DNA from: HGM04593 sp045631205
GTDB lineage: Bacteria; Bacteroidota; Bacteroidia; Bacteroidales; Bacteroidaceae
DNA length: 64,000 bases
Direction of reading: 5' to 3'
Assembly: GCA_045631205.1 (NCBI GenBank)
Contig: JAZQUI010000012.1
Span: 1-64,000 of the forward strand
Shown here piece after piece: positions 25,696-33,537 of this stretch. Numbering within the stretch: position 1 is the stretch's first letter; every line of letters begins with the position of its first letter. Position numbers and translations under genes: made by a program. The notes beneath the pieces were generated by a model. That model had not been told where the DNA came from. It did not search any database and saw only the letters and a program-made list of their open reading frames with translations.

Positions 25696-26157
25696 TTAGA
25701 ATGAAATGCTTGTTATCTCAAAGCTGAGTTTGCCTTGGGGTACGGTGATTTCGGCAATGTCGCCAACAACTTTGCCCAAAAGACCTTGCGCAATGGGGGT
25801 CTTTATTGATATTTTACCCTCGCGAAGGTTTGCTTCGCTTTCGGGAACCACAGTGTACTCCATCGTGGCACCGGTCTTTGTGTTTTTGAGACCTACTTTT
25901 GTAAACACCTGTACGCTGTCGGCATTGAGCTTTGATTTGTCAATGATTCTGGCTTCGGCGATAAGGCGTTTAAGATCGCTGATCTTCATCTCCAACATGC
26001 CCTGCGCCTCTTTTGCCGCATCGTACTCCGCATTCTCCGAAAGGTCGCCTTTGTCGCGTGCCTCTGCTATCTGGCGCACAATCTCGGGGCGTTTGCTTTC
26101 TAACTCTCTTAAATCGGCTAACAGTTTATTGTAGCCCTCTTCGGACATAAAACCCAT
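25696..26157 (-). CDS. greA: Transcription elongation factor GreA
   Basis: It rescues backtracked RNA polymerase by stimulating transcript cleavage. The 153-residue protein has an N-terminal coiled coil (residues 5-75) with the tip motif DKGDLSENAEYDAAKE (acidic residues of the catalytic tip) and a C-terminal FKBP-like domain with the PIAQGLLGK signature. The first in-frame ATG (MGFMSEEG) or the fourth codon could be the start. A perfect consensus promoter lies upstream (26254-26284, minus), with an about 95-nt leader that contains a ttccggc/gccggaa hairpin (26209-26215/26223-26229). Confidence 0.94.
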   Translation of the reverse strand: MGFMSEEGYNKLLADLRELESKRPEIVRQIAEARDKGDLSENAEYDAAKEAQGMLEMKISDLKRLIAEARIIDKSKLNADSVQVFTKVGLKNTKTGATMEYTVVPESEANLREGKISIKTPIAQGLLGKVVGDIAEITVPQGKLSFEITSISF

Positions 26158-26253
26158 ATCGTAATTTCTTTTTTAAATGTTTGTAATAAAATAGTAAAAT
26201 AAAGAGGATTCCGGCTGGTGTTGCCGGAACCCTATATGTTCTTCATTTCTTTG

Positions 26254-26284
26254 CAAAGATAACTCTTTAAAAATTAAAAGCAAA
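26254..26284 (-). promoter_or_regulatory. Promoter of greA-HIT
   Basis: On the minus strand: TTTG (26284-26281), a 19-nt spacer, TATCTTTG (26261-26254). Both boxes match the Bacteroidota consensus exactly. Confidence 0.85.
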
Positions 26285-26357
26285 TTAAAAACGATTTTTT
26301 TTACTTTTATATAAGCCTCCTTAACATCTTTTTTAAAAAGCGTTTTGTGGGGCTTTT

Positions 26358-27536
26358 TTATTCGGCAAGCAGTTCCTCGATAGTCTTTTCGAGTTCTTTC
26401 ACTTGATTGTCGCGGTAAACTATCTCATTGTTTTTGTTTATAAGATAGAAAGTGGGTAGTTCGCGCAGGTTGTAGAGGAGTAGATTCTTTGATTCCTGTC
26501 CGGCTTCGTCGCGTACACAAATCCAAGGCAGGTTGTCGGCTGAATTGCTCCAGAAGTTTTCGTTGCGGTCGAATGACACCTGGTACACCTCAAAACCTTT
26601 GTCGTGGTATTTTTCGTAAATCTCACGCAATCCCACGTTGCGGCTGCTTATGCCGGCGATGCTGTAAACTGTGAAGTCGAGCAGCACAACTTTGCCTTTC
26701 AGTGAACGCAGACTTATTGTATCACCTTTTACATCGGGTAGTTTTATGTCGTAAAGTCCAATTTTTTCAATCCTTTCGCTGTCGATATCTATTGTGTCGC
26801 GTGGCGCGGTTGGGCGTGTGGCGGTCAATCCTTTTGTGGCTATATTGTATAAATGTATCGCGCGCGTCGCGTGCGGGTGTGCGATGTGCAGTGAGTTTGC
26901 AACGGCTGCAAAGCAACGGCTGTCGAAACGGTTGCTTGTGGGTGCGAAGATGGGCTCCCCGTTTATGCGCATAAATAGTGCGTAGTATGCCGATGCCTTG
27001 TGGGGCGCGGGTGCAATATATTGTGAAAAGATATTCTTCTTGAACTCTCCTATAAGGTTATATATTGTTGCGCGTGTTTCGCCAATTGCAGGTGTGCTGT
27101 TCTTGATGAGCGCGTTTACCTGCTGTTGTAAAGACTCTTCGAGTCGCACAATCTCCTTTATGCGCAAGCTTTCGGGTGAACCCTCGATGGTGCAGCTGTC
27201 GGCGAAATGCGAGGCGGTGGTAGTAATCTTTACAGTTTCGGTTGAGTCAATCGCTATGGTTATGCGACGGCCGGCACCCTGCAAACGCAATGCATAAAAA
27301 TCGTAGCACTCAGGGCGGGGGGATTTGAATGAGAATGTACCTTTTTTGCCCAGAACGGTTGAATCTTTCTTTTGTGTGCCGTTAATGCCGATGTGTGAAA
27401 AATAGAGCATCTTTCCCTCTCCGTCTTTAACCTCTCCCTCTATTGTGAAGTGTGGTTCCGGGGTGCAGGAAAAGAGTGTTGCGAGCAGTGTTGCAAGCGG
27501 CAATATTTTTATTCTTGTCAAGAGTGTTTTGTTCAT
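26358..27536 (-). CDS. Thioredoxin-fold lipoprotein with N-terminal DUF4369-like domain, lacking CxxC
   Basis: The signal peptide has a lipobox (LFSC, Cys24). Residues about 30-130 are a DUF4369-like beta domain (FTIEGEVKDGEGKMLYF). Residues about 245-392 are a TlpA/AhpC-type thioredoxin fold (DIKLPDVKGDTISLRSLKGKVVLLDF). The usual WCxxC active site is replaced by SIAGISSRN, so the protein cannot be a redox-active thioredoxin; the cis-Pro loop (LPTFYLINK) remains. A binding or structural role at the envelope is likely. It is transcribed divergently from pnp; a TATCTTTG -7 box on the minus strand (27597-27590) precedes it. Confidence 0.8.
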   Translation of the reverse strand: MNKTLLTRIKILPLATLLATLFSCTPEPHFTIEGEVKDGEGKMLYFSHIGINGTQKKDSTVLGKKGTFSFKSPRPECYDFYALRLQGAGRRITIAIDSTETVKITTTASHFADSCTIEGSPESLRIKEIVRLEESLQQQVNALIKNSTPAIGETRATIYNLIGEFKKNIFSQYIAPAPHKASAYYALFMRINGEPIFAPTSNRFDSRCFAAVANSLHIAHPHATRAIHLYNIATKGLTATRPTAPRDTIDIDSERIEKIGLYDIKLPDVKGDTISLRSLKGKVVLLDFTVYSIAGISSRNVGLREIYEKYHDKGFEVYQVSFDRNENFWSNSADNLPWICVRDEAGQESKNLLLYNLRELPTFYLINKNNEIVYRDNQVKELEKTIEELLAE

Positions 27537-27589
27537 AATTTATTGAGTATGGGTGAATAAAAACTTTGTGAGGTTTGAAAAAAACACCA

Positions 27590-27626
27590 CAAAGATAGTT
27601 AAAATGTGGAAAAATGTATATCTTTG
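27590..27626. promoter_or_regulatory. Divergent -7 boxes of the lipoprotein gene and pnp
   Basis: TATCTTTG on the plus strand at 27619-27626 faces pnp (start 27670); TATCTTTG on the minus strand at 27597-27590 faces the lipoprotein gene. Both -7 boxes are perfect, but the -33 boxes at 19-nt spacing are poor, so activity relies on the -7 boxes or on other factors. Confidence 0.6.
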
Positions 27627-27669
27627 CGAGAATTTAGATGTTTAAAACATATTTAACGTATAAAAAAAG

Positions 27670-29841
27670 ATGAATGTTGTAACAAAAAATGTGGCTTTGC
27701 CCGATGGTCGCGTAATCACTATCGAGACAGGTAAGCTTGCAAAACAGGCCGATGGTTCTGTGATGTTGCGCTTGGGCAACACAATGTTGTTGGCGACCGT
27801 GTGTGCAGCAAAAGATGCTGTTCCCGGCACCGATTTTATGCCTTTGCAGGTAGAGTATAAGGAGAAGTATGCTTCGTTTGGCCGTTTCCCCGGTGGTTTC
27901 ACAAAACGCGAGGGTAAGGCTTCGGACTATGAAATCCTTACTTGTCGTTTGGTTGACCGCGCTTTGCGTCCCCTCTTCCCCGACAACTATCACGCTGAGG
28001 TTTATGTAAATATCGTACTATTCTCGGCTGACGGTGTTGATATGCCCGATGCACTTGCTGGTCTTGCAGCTTCGGCTGCTCTTGCCGTTTCCGATATACC
28101 TTTCGGTGGTCCTATCTCTGAGGTGCGTGTAGCACGCATCAGTGGCGAGTTTGTGGTTAACCCCACATTCGCACAGCTCGAGGAAGCTGATATGGATATT
28201 ATGGTTGCTGCAACATACGACAACATTATGATGGTTGAGGGTGAGATGAAAGAGGTTTCAGAGGCCGACCTTTTGGAGGCTATGAAAGTTGCTCACGATG
28301 CTATCAAGGTTCACTGCAAGGCTCAGATGGAGCTTATGGAAGAGGTTGGCAAGACCGTAAAACGCGAGTATTGCCACGAGGTGAACGACGAGGCTTTGCG
28401 CGCCGATGTGCACGCTGCTTGCTATGCAAAGGCATACGAGGTGGCTGCAAGCGGTAACAACGACAAACACGGTCGTGCTGCTGCTTTCGACGCAATCAAA
28501 GAGGAATTTAAGGCACAGTTCACCGAGGAGGAACTTGAGGAGAAGGGTGCTCTTATCGACCGCTACTATCACGATGTAGAGAAAGAGGCTATGCGTCGTT
28601 GCATTCTCGACGAGGGCAAGCGTCTTGATGGTCGTAAGACTACAGAAATCCGTCCCATCTGGTGCGAGGCCGGTTATCTTCCCGGCCCTCACGGCTCGGC
28701 AGTGTTCACACGTGGTGAAACACAGTCACTTACAACCGTAACTCTCGGTACAAAACGTGACGAGAAAATTGTTGACGATGTTATGAACCAGGGAACAGAG
28801 CGTTTCTTGCTTCACTATAACTTCCCTCCCTTCTCAACAGGTGAGGCTCGTCCCCAGCGTGGTGTAGGTCGTCGTGAGATTGGTCACGGTAACCTTGCTT
28901 GCCGTGCTCTCAAGAATATGATTCCCGCCGACTACCCCTATTGCGTACGCGTGGTATCGGATATTTTGGAGTCTAACGGTTCTTCTTCAATGGCTACAGT
29001 ATGTGCAGGTACACTTGCGCTTATGGATGCCGGTGTTAAGATTAAGAAACCGGTATCGGGTATTGCTATGGGTCTTATCAAGAACGCAGGTGAGGAGAAA
29101 TATGCAGTCCTCAGCGATATCCTTGGTGACGAGGACCACTTGGGCGATATGGACTTCAAGGTAACAGGTACTGTTGACGGTATCACTGCAACACAGATGG
29201 ATATCAAGGTTGATGGTCTTTCTTACGAAATCCTTGAGAAGGCTCTTAACCAGGCACGTGAAGGCCGTATGCACATCCTCGGCAAAATTACCGAGTGTAT
29301 CGCAGAGCCCCGCGCAGAACTCAAGCCACACGCTCCCCGCATCGAGACAATGCGTATTCCCAAGGAGTTCATCGGCGCAATCATCGGCCCCGGTGGAAAA
29401 ATCATTCAGGGTATGCAGGAAGAGACCGGTGCAACAATCTCTATCGAAGAGGTTGATGGCGAGGGTATCATCGAAATTGCAGCAACAAACGGTCACTCAA
29501 TCAACGAGGCAATTGCAAAAATCAAGGCGATTGTTGCTATTCCCGAGCCCGGTGAGGTTTATGAGGGTACAGTACGCAGCGTAATGCCTTATGGTGCATT
29601 TGTGGAGTTTATGCCCGGTAAGGATGGTCTTCTCCACATTTCGGAGATCGATTGGAAACGCTTCGAGACAATGGAAGAGACCGGTATTAAAGAGGGTGAC
29701 AAATTGCAGGTGAAACTTGTGGAGATCGATCCCAAGACCGGCAAGTTCAAACTCTCTCGTCGTGCTTTGATAGAGAAGCCCGAAGGCTATGAGGAGCGCG
29801 AGCGTCGTCCCCGTCGCGAGCCCCGCAAGCCTCAAGCATAA
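27670..29841 (+). CDS. pnp: Polynucleotide phosphorylase
   Basis: This is a 3'-5' phosphorolytic exoribonuclease of mRNA turnover. The 723-residue protein has two RNase PH domains (about 10-225 and 310-545, the second with catalytic GDEDHLGDMDFKV), a KH domain (IGAIIGPGGKIIQGMQEETGA near 560) and an S1 domain (GEVYEGTVRSVMPYGAFVEFMPGKDGLLHISE near 625). The C-terminus is a short basic RRPRREPRKPQ tail. It is a single gene between its own -7 box and a strong terminator. Confidence 0.96.
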   Translation: MNVVTKNVALPDGRVITIETGKLAKQADGSVMLRLGNTMLLATVCAAKDAVPGTDFMPLQVEYKEKYASFGRFPGGFTKREGKASDYEILTCRLVDRALRPLFPDNYHAEVYVNIVLFSADGVDMPDALAGLAASAALAVSDIPFGGPISEVRVARISGEFVVNPTFAQLEEADMDIMVAATYDNIMMVEGEMKEVSEADLLEAMKVAHDAIKVHCKAQMELMEEVGKTVKREYCHEVNDEALRADVHAACYAKAYEVAASGNNDKHGRAAAFDAIKEEFKAQFTEEELEEKGALIDRYYHDVEKEAMRRCILDEGKRLDGRKTTEIRPIWCEAGYLPGPHGSAVFTRGETQSLTTVTLGTKRDEKIVDDVMNQGTERFLLHYNFPPFSTGEARPQRGVGRREIGHGNLACRALKNMIPADYPYCVRVVSDILESNGSSSMATVCAGTLALMDAGVKIKKPVSGIAMGLIKNAGEEKYAVLSDILGDEDHLGDMDFKVTGTVDGITATQMDIKVDGLSYEILEKALNQAREGRMHILGKITECIAEPRAELKPHAPRIETMRIPKEFIGAIIGPGGKIIQGMQEETGATISIEEVDGEGIIEIAATNGHSINEAIAKIKAIVAIPEPGEVYEGTVRSVMPYGAFVEFMPGKDGLLHISEIDWKRFETMEETGIKEGDKLQVKLVEIDPKTGKFKLSRRALIEKPEGYEERERRPRREPRKPQA

Positions 29842-29846
29842 TGAAC

Positions 29847-29879
29847 AAAAAAGTCGCTGATTTTTTCAGCGACTTTTTT
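29847..29879 (+). terminator. Terminator of pnp
   Basis: A stem 29847-29860/29866-29879 with a T-loop and T-run right after the pnp stop. Confidence 0.9.
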
Positions 29880-29990
29880 GTTTGTAGTATATGCCGATAT
29901 TTTTTTTGAGATATTTGCAAAAAAAAGTCTGCGGATATAAATGTGGAAAATGAGAATTTTATATCTTCGCATCCATAAATAAAGAACAAT

Positions 29991-30890
29991 ATGAGAAAAA
30001 TAAGAGCAGCCATCGTTGGTTATGGCAATATAGGAAAATATACTTTGCAGGCACTCTGCGCGGCACCCGATTTTGAGGTTGCCGGTGTGGTGCGTCGTTC
30101 AGGAGCAGAAAATCTTCCCGCGGAGCTCGAGGGTTATAATGTGGTAAAAGATATACGCGAACTTGGTGATGTTGATGTGGCGATACTCTCAACTCCCACA
30201 CGCAGCGTCGAGAAATTTGCAAAGGATATTCTTGCACTTGGTATAAACACAGTTGACAGTTTCGACATTCACTCGAAAATTGTTGATTTACGCCGTTCAC
30301 TCGGTGAAAGCGCGCAAGCGGGTAATGCTGTGTCGATTATTTCGGCAGGTTGGGACCCGGGCAGTGACTCTGTGGTGCGCGCACTCTTGCAGGCTATTGC
30401 TCCCAAAGGTATTACTTATACGAATTTCGGTCCCGGTATGAGTATGGGACACACTGTGGCGGTGAAGGCTATCGAGGGTGTGAAAGCGGCTCTATCAATG
30501 ACAATTCCCGTGGGTACCGGCATACATCGTCGTATGGTGTATGTTGAGATTGAGGAGGGTTATGACTTTAATCAAGTGGCTGCAGCCATAAAGGCCGACC
30601 CATATTTCGTGAACGATGAGACACACGTTATAAATGTTCCTTGCGTCGATGAACTTCTCGATATGGGACACGGTGTGAATCTTACACGCAAAGGTGTTTC
30701 TGGTACCACACAGAACCAGCTCTTTGAGTTTAACATGAAGATAAACAACCCTGCTCTTACAGCACAGGTGCTGGTGTGCTGCGCTCGCGCAACAATGCGC
30801 TTGCAGCCTGGTTGCTACACTATGATAGAGGTGCCGATTATTGACCTTCTCTATGGTGAGCGTGAGGAGCTTATAGCACACCTTGTATAA
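29991..30890 (+). CDS. ddh: meso-Diaminopimelate dehydrogenase
   Basis: This NADP-dependent enzyme makes meso-diaminopimelate directly from tetrahydrodipicolinate, the short route to the peptidoglycan cross-linking residue and to lysine. The 299-residue protein has the N-terminal nucleotide-binding AAIVGYGNIGKYTLQAL, the substrate-binding SAGWDPGSDSVVRALLQA, and NFGPGMSMGHTVAVKAI near residue 150, all typical of Ddh. The gene stands alone, with a TATCTTCG -7-like box at 29962-29969 and a terminator after it. Confidence 0.94.
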   Translation: MRKIRAAIVGYGNIGKYTLQALCAAPDFEVAGVVRRSGAENLPAELEGYNVVKDIRELGDVDVAILSTPTRSVEKFAKDILALGINTVDSFDIHSKIVDLRRSLGESAQAGNAVSIISAGWDPGSDSVVRALLQAIAPKGITYTNFGPGMSMGHTVAVKAIEGVKAALSMTIPVGTGIHRRMVYVEIEEGYDFNQVAAAIKADPYFVNDETHVINVPCVDELLDMGHGVNLTRKGVSGTTQNQLFEFNMKINNPALTAQVLVCCARATMRLQPGCYTMIEVPIIDLLYGEREELIAHLV

Positions 30891-30910
30891 GTGAATATTC
30901 TTCTGTTATA

Positions 30911-30958
30911 ATACATAAAAAATATCACCTCTTTTTGGAGGTGATATTTTTTATGTAT
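30911..30958. terminator. Bidirectional terminator, perfect 21-bp hairpin
   Basis: Arms 30911-30931 and 30938-30958 pair without mismatch around a 6-nt loop, with T-runs in both directions, between the convergent ddh and lipoprotein genes. Confidence 0.9.
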
Positions 30959-30971
30959 TTGAGTAGATGGT

Positions 30972-31817
30972 TTATTTCAATATTCTTGTAAGAATGTATT
31001 CTATACCGGTTTCCGTTGTTCCGGTTGTGGGGGTGTAGCGGTAGTCCTCTATTACATTTATTGAATTTTTGTTTGCGCTGAACCATATTCTACACGAAAT
31101 AATTTCGTCGCTTGTTGTTTTTATGCGCAATTTGCCTGTCGCAAGTGAGTATGTGTATGTAAAGCCGGTTGTGCCGTTATTATCATAAATGTATCCGCTT
31201 TCGTCTTTTTTGAACTCGTAATATGTTGTAGTGTTTGCAAGGGCATCGGTGTGTTCCCACTTGCCAATGATGGTGGTTTCTGTTATTACAGGTTCCAGAT
31301 AGACACTTATTCTGCTTGCTTTTGTTATCTCGGCATAATTCTCATTTATGTTCTTTACGCCGTAAATGGTTATAAGGAATTCGGTCTTTGCTGTTTTGGG
31401 GAATTTAAGCGTTATTTCATAGATGTTGAGTCCTGCCACGGCGTTTGTTTTCTTAGCAGTTACTTCGTAATAGCCAATGACAAGGCCTGTGCTTTGGATA
31501 TCCTCTGCTCCTATGTGAAATTTATCGAGTTCTATGTCCGAGGCTATTTCAATTGTTACGCTTTCGCCCGCCTGCAAGTTTATGTCCTTGGGGTTCACGC
31601 TGGTGAGTGGCAGGTCGGTGTTACCGTCAGGCATAAAATTGTCTATGTATTTCGCACTATTTATTTTAAAATAGTATTGCTCCAGTTCCGATGTTTCATA
31701 GTCACTGTTTATATATGGTATAAAACTATCATCATCACCGCTGCACGATGTAAAACCGATTGTTGTGAACGCTACAAAAAGTATGGGTAGCCAAGTATTA
31801 ATTATTGTCTTCTTCAT
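30972..31817 (-). CDS. Lipoprotein with C-terminal lipocalin-like domain
   Basis: The signal peptide ends in lipobox FTSC (Cys25), followed by an acidic SGDDDS stretch that in Bacteroidota favours surface export of lipoproteins. Residues about 60-175 form a beta-rich domain; the C-terminal part from IIGKWEHT (about residue 190) has the lipocalin-like pattern of many Bacteroidales surface lipoproteins (GKW at the start, alternating strands, terminal EYILTRI). Function is unknown. Monocistronic. Confidence 0.7.
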   Translation of the reverse strand: MKKTIINTWLPILFVAFTTIGFTSCSGDDDSFIPYINSDYETSELEQYYFKINSAKYIDNFMPDGNTDLPLTSVNPKDINLQAGESVTIEIASDIELDKFHIGAEDIQSTGLVIGYYEVTAKKTNAVAGLNIYEITLKFPKTAKTEFLITIYGVKNINENYAEITKASRISVYLEPVITETTIIGKWEHTDALANTTTYYEFKKDESGYIYDNNGTTGFTYTYSLATGKLRIKTTSDEIISCRIWFSANKNSINVIEDYRYTPTTGTTETGIEYILTRILK

Positions 31818-32123
31818 AGTCTGTTTTTTGTAATATTTTGTAAAAGTAGAACAAATGGTTGATATAAAATATATTTTCGCGTTAAAAATGCGTAAATGCG
31901 GGTTGTGCTTGTCTCTTTTGTTGGGTGGGCGAGAATGTGTATGAAGGTTGTTACTGCTGTATTTCGATGTTGGTTATCAAACTTTTATTGGTTGTTTCCT
32001 TTGTTTTTTGTATTTTTGTACTTTGAAATAAAGTGTTATCCGTATGACTTATGCTTATGTGGAGCGCATTAAGAGTTGGATATGGTGATTAAAGATTTTT
32101 AATTTAAGGATTACAATTATTTT
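31818..32123. other. Divergent intergenic region
   Basis: It separates the lipoprotein (minus) and symporter (plus) genes. It holds the symporter promoter at 31988-32018 and, on the minus strand, a weak TACTTTTA -7-like box (31848-31841). I see no gene. Confidence 0.6.
31988..32018 (+). promoter_or_regulatory. Promoter of the sodium symporter gene
   Basis: TTGG (31988-31991), a 19-nt spacer, TATTTTTG (32011-32018). Confidence 0.7.
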
Positions 32124-33470
32124 ATGAGTGATAATAAGAGAGCCTCGTTTGGAGGTAAATTAAGCGTTGTGCTTGTGGCGGCAGGCAGTGCTATTGGCCT
32201 TGGTGCTATTTGGCGCTTCCCTTATATAGCTGGCAAGCATGGCGGAGCGGCTTTCCTTTTGGTTTTTCTGTTGAGTGTCTTTGCTGTGGGAATTCCGGCA
32301 ATGCTTGCCGAATTTGCTGTTGGTCGCAAAACAAGAAAGAATGCCGTTGGTGCATTCCGTGCGTTGTCGAACAAATGGAGCTGGCTTGGGTATAATGGTG
32401 TGCTTGGCGCATTGCTTATAACGGGTTATTACTATATTGTTGCCGGTTGGTCGTTGGAGTATATGGTTAACTCGGTTACCAATGTCTTGTACTCATCGCC
32501 GTTGTCGTTTACCGAGCAATTTGCCGAATTCCAAAGTTCGTGGCGCCCATTTCTTTATGCGTTCATATTTGTTCTGCTTACTCATGTAATAATTGCACGT
32601 GGCGTTGAAAAAGGAATAGAAAAGGCTTCTCGCATTATGATGCCTGCGCTTTTTGTGATACTTATAATAATGGCGGTGCGCGTGGCTTTTATGCCGGGTG
32701 CGATTGATGGTTATAGCTTCTTCCTTTCGCCCGATTTTAAAACGGCATTTTCTCCCGAAACCATAATGATGGCTATCGGTCAGGCATTCTTTTCGCTCTC
32801 TGTGGGTATGGGATGTATGGTAACATATTCATCTTATTTCAATAAGAGCAGCGACCTTGTATCAACATCGTTCAATGTGGCATTGCTCACATTGCTTGTT
32901 TCGTTGCTTGCCGGTTTGGTGATATTCCCAGCTGTGTTCAGCGCGGGTTTGCAACCAGCCGAAGGGCCTTCTCTTATATTTGTAACACTGCCCGAGATTT
33001 TTAAAGGTATGCCTTTTGCGGCATTGTGGTCGTCGGTCTTTTTCCTCTTGGTAACCCTTGCTTCGCTCACCTCTACTATTTCTTTTCACGAGGTGCTTAC
33101 CGCATATGTTGCCGAGGAGTTCAAGACATCGCGCAAATGTGCTGCCCGAATAACTTCAGTTGTCTCTGTTCTGCTCAGCGTACTCACTCTAAGTTTGGTG
33201 TTCGATATAGATTTTTTGGGCATAAAGGTTGCTGGCGCAACATTGGTCGATGTGTTTGATTTTCTCGTTGCCAATATATTTATGCCTATCGGTGCAATGT
33301 TTACCTGTATATTTGTATCGTGGGTTATGAAACGTTCTTTTGTGAGCGACGAAATCTGTAACTATGGTTCCTTGAAAAGCTTTGTGATTCCTGTGGTTGT
33401 CTTTATGCTACGCTATGTTACACCGCTGCTTATTCTTTATATATTCTTCAAGAATCTTGGAGTGCTGTAA
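32124..33470 (+). CDS. Sodium-dependent transporter, NSS/SNF family
   Basis: This is a Na+-coupled symporter of the neurotransmitter:sodium symporter family (LeuT/Tyt1-like), probably for amino acids. The 448-residue protein has about 11 hydrophobic helices. TM1 carries the unwound sodium/substrate site AAGSAIGLGAIWRFPYI (residues 19-35), and TM6 the AFFSLSVGMGCMVTYSSYF segment. Bacterial family members of this length often have 11 helices. The substrate cannot be read from the sequence. Monocistronic between a good promoter and a terminator. Confidence 0.9.
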   Translation: MSDNKRASFGGKLSVVLVAAGSAIGLGAIWRFPYIAGKHGGAAFLLVFLLSVFAVGIPAMLAEFAVGRKTRKNAVGAFRALSNKWSWLGYNGVLGALLITGYYYIVAGWSLEYMVNSVTNVLYSSPLSFTEQFAEFQSSWRPFLYAFIFVLLTHVIIARGVEKGIEKASRIMMPALFVILIIMAVRVAFMPGAIDGYSFFLSPDFKTAFSPETIMMAIGQAFFSLSVGMGCMVTYSSYFNKSSDLVSTSFNVALLTLLVSLLAGLVIFPAVFSAGLQPAEGPSLIFVTLPEIFKGMPFAALWSSVFFLLVTLASLTSTISFHEVLTAYVAEEFKTSRKCAARITSVVSVLLSVLTLSLVFDIDFLGIKVAGATLVDVFDFLVANIFMPIGAMFTCIFVSWVMKRSFVSDEICNYGSLKSFVIPVVVFMLRYVTPLLILYIFFKNLGVL

Positions 33471-33502
33471 ATAGATAGATATTTTATCAAGTACTATACA
33501 TG

Positions 33503-33534
33503 ACAAATGAGCCTTCGCAAGAAGGCTCATTTGT
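33503..33534. terminator. Terminator between convergent symporter and murF-alr genes
   Basis: A 14-bp stem (33503-33516/33521-33534) with a gcaa loop; Ts follow on the plus side. Confidence 0.85.
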
Positions 33535-33537
33535 GTT

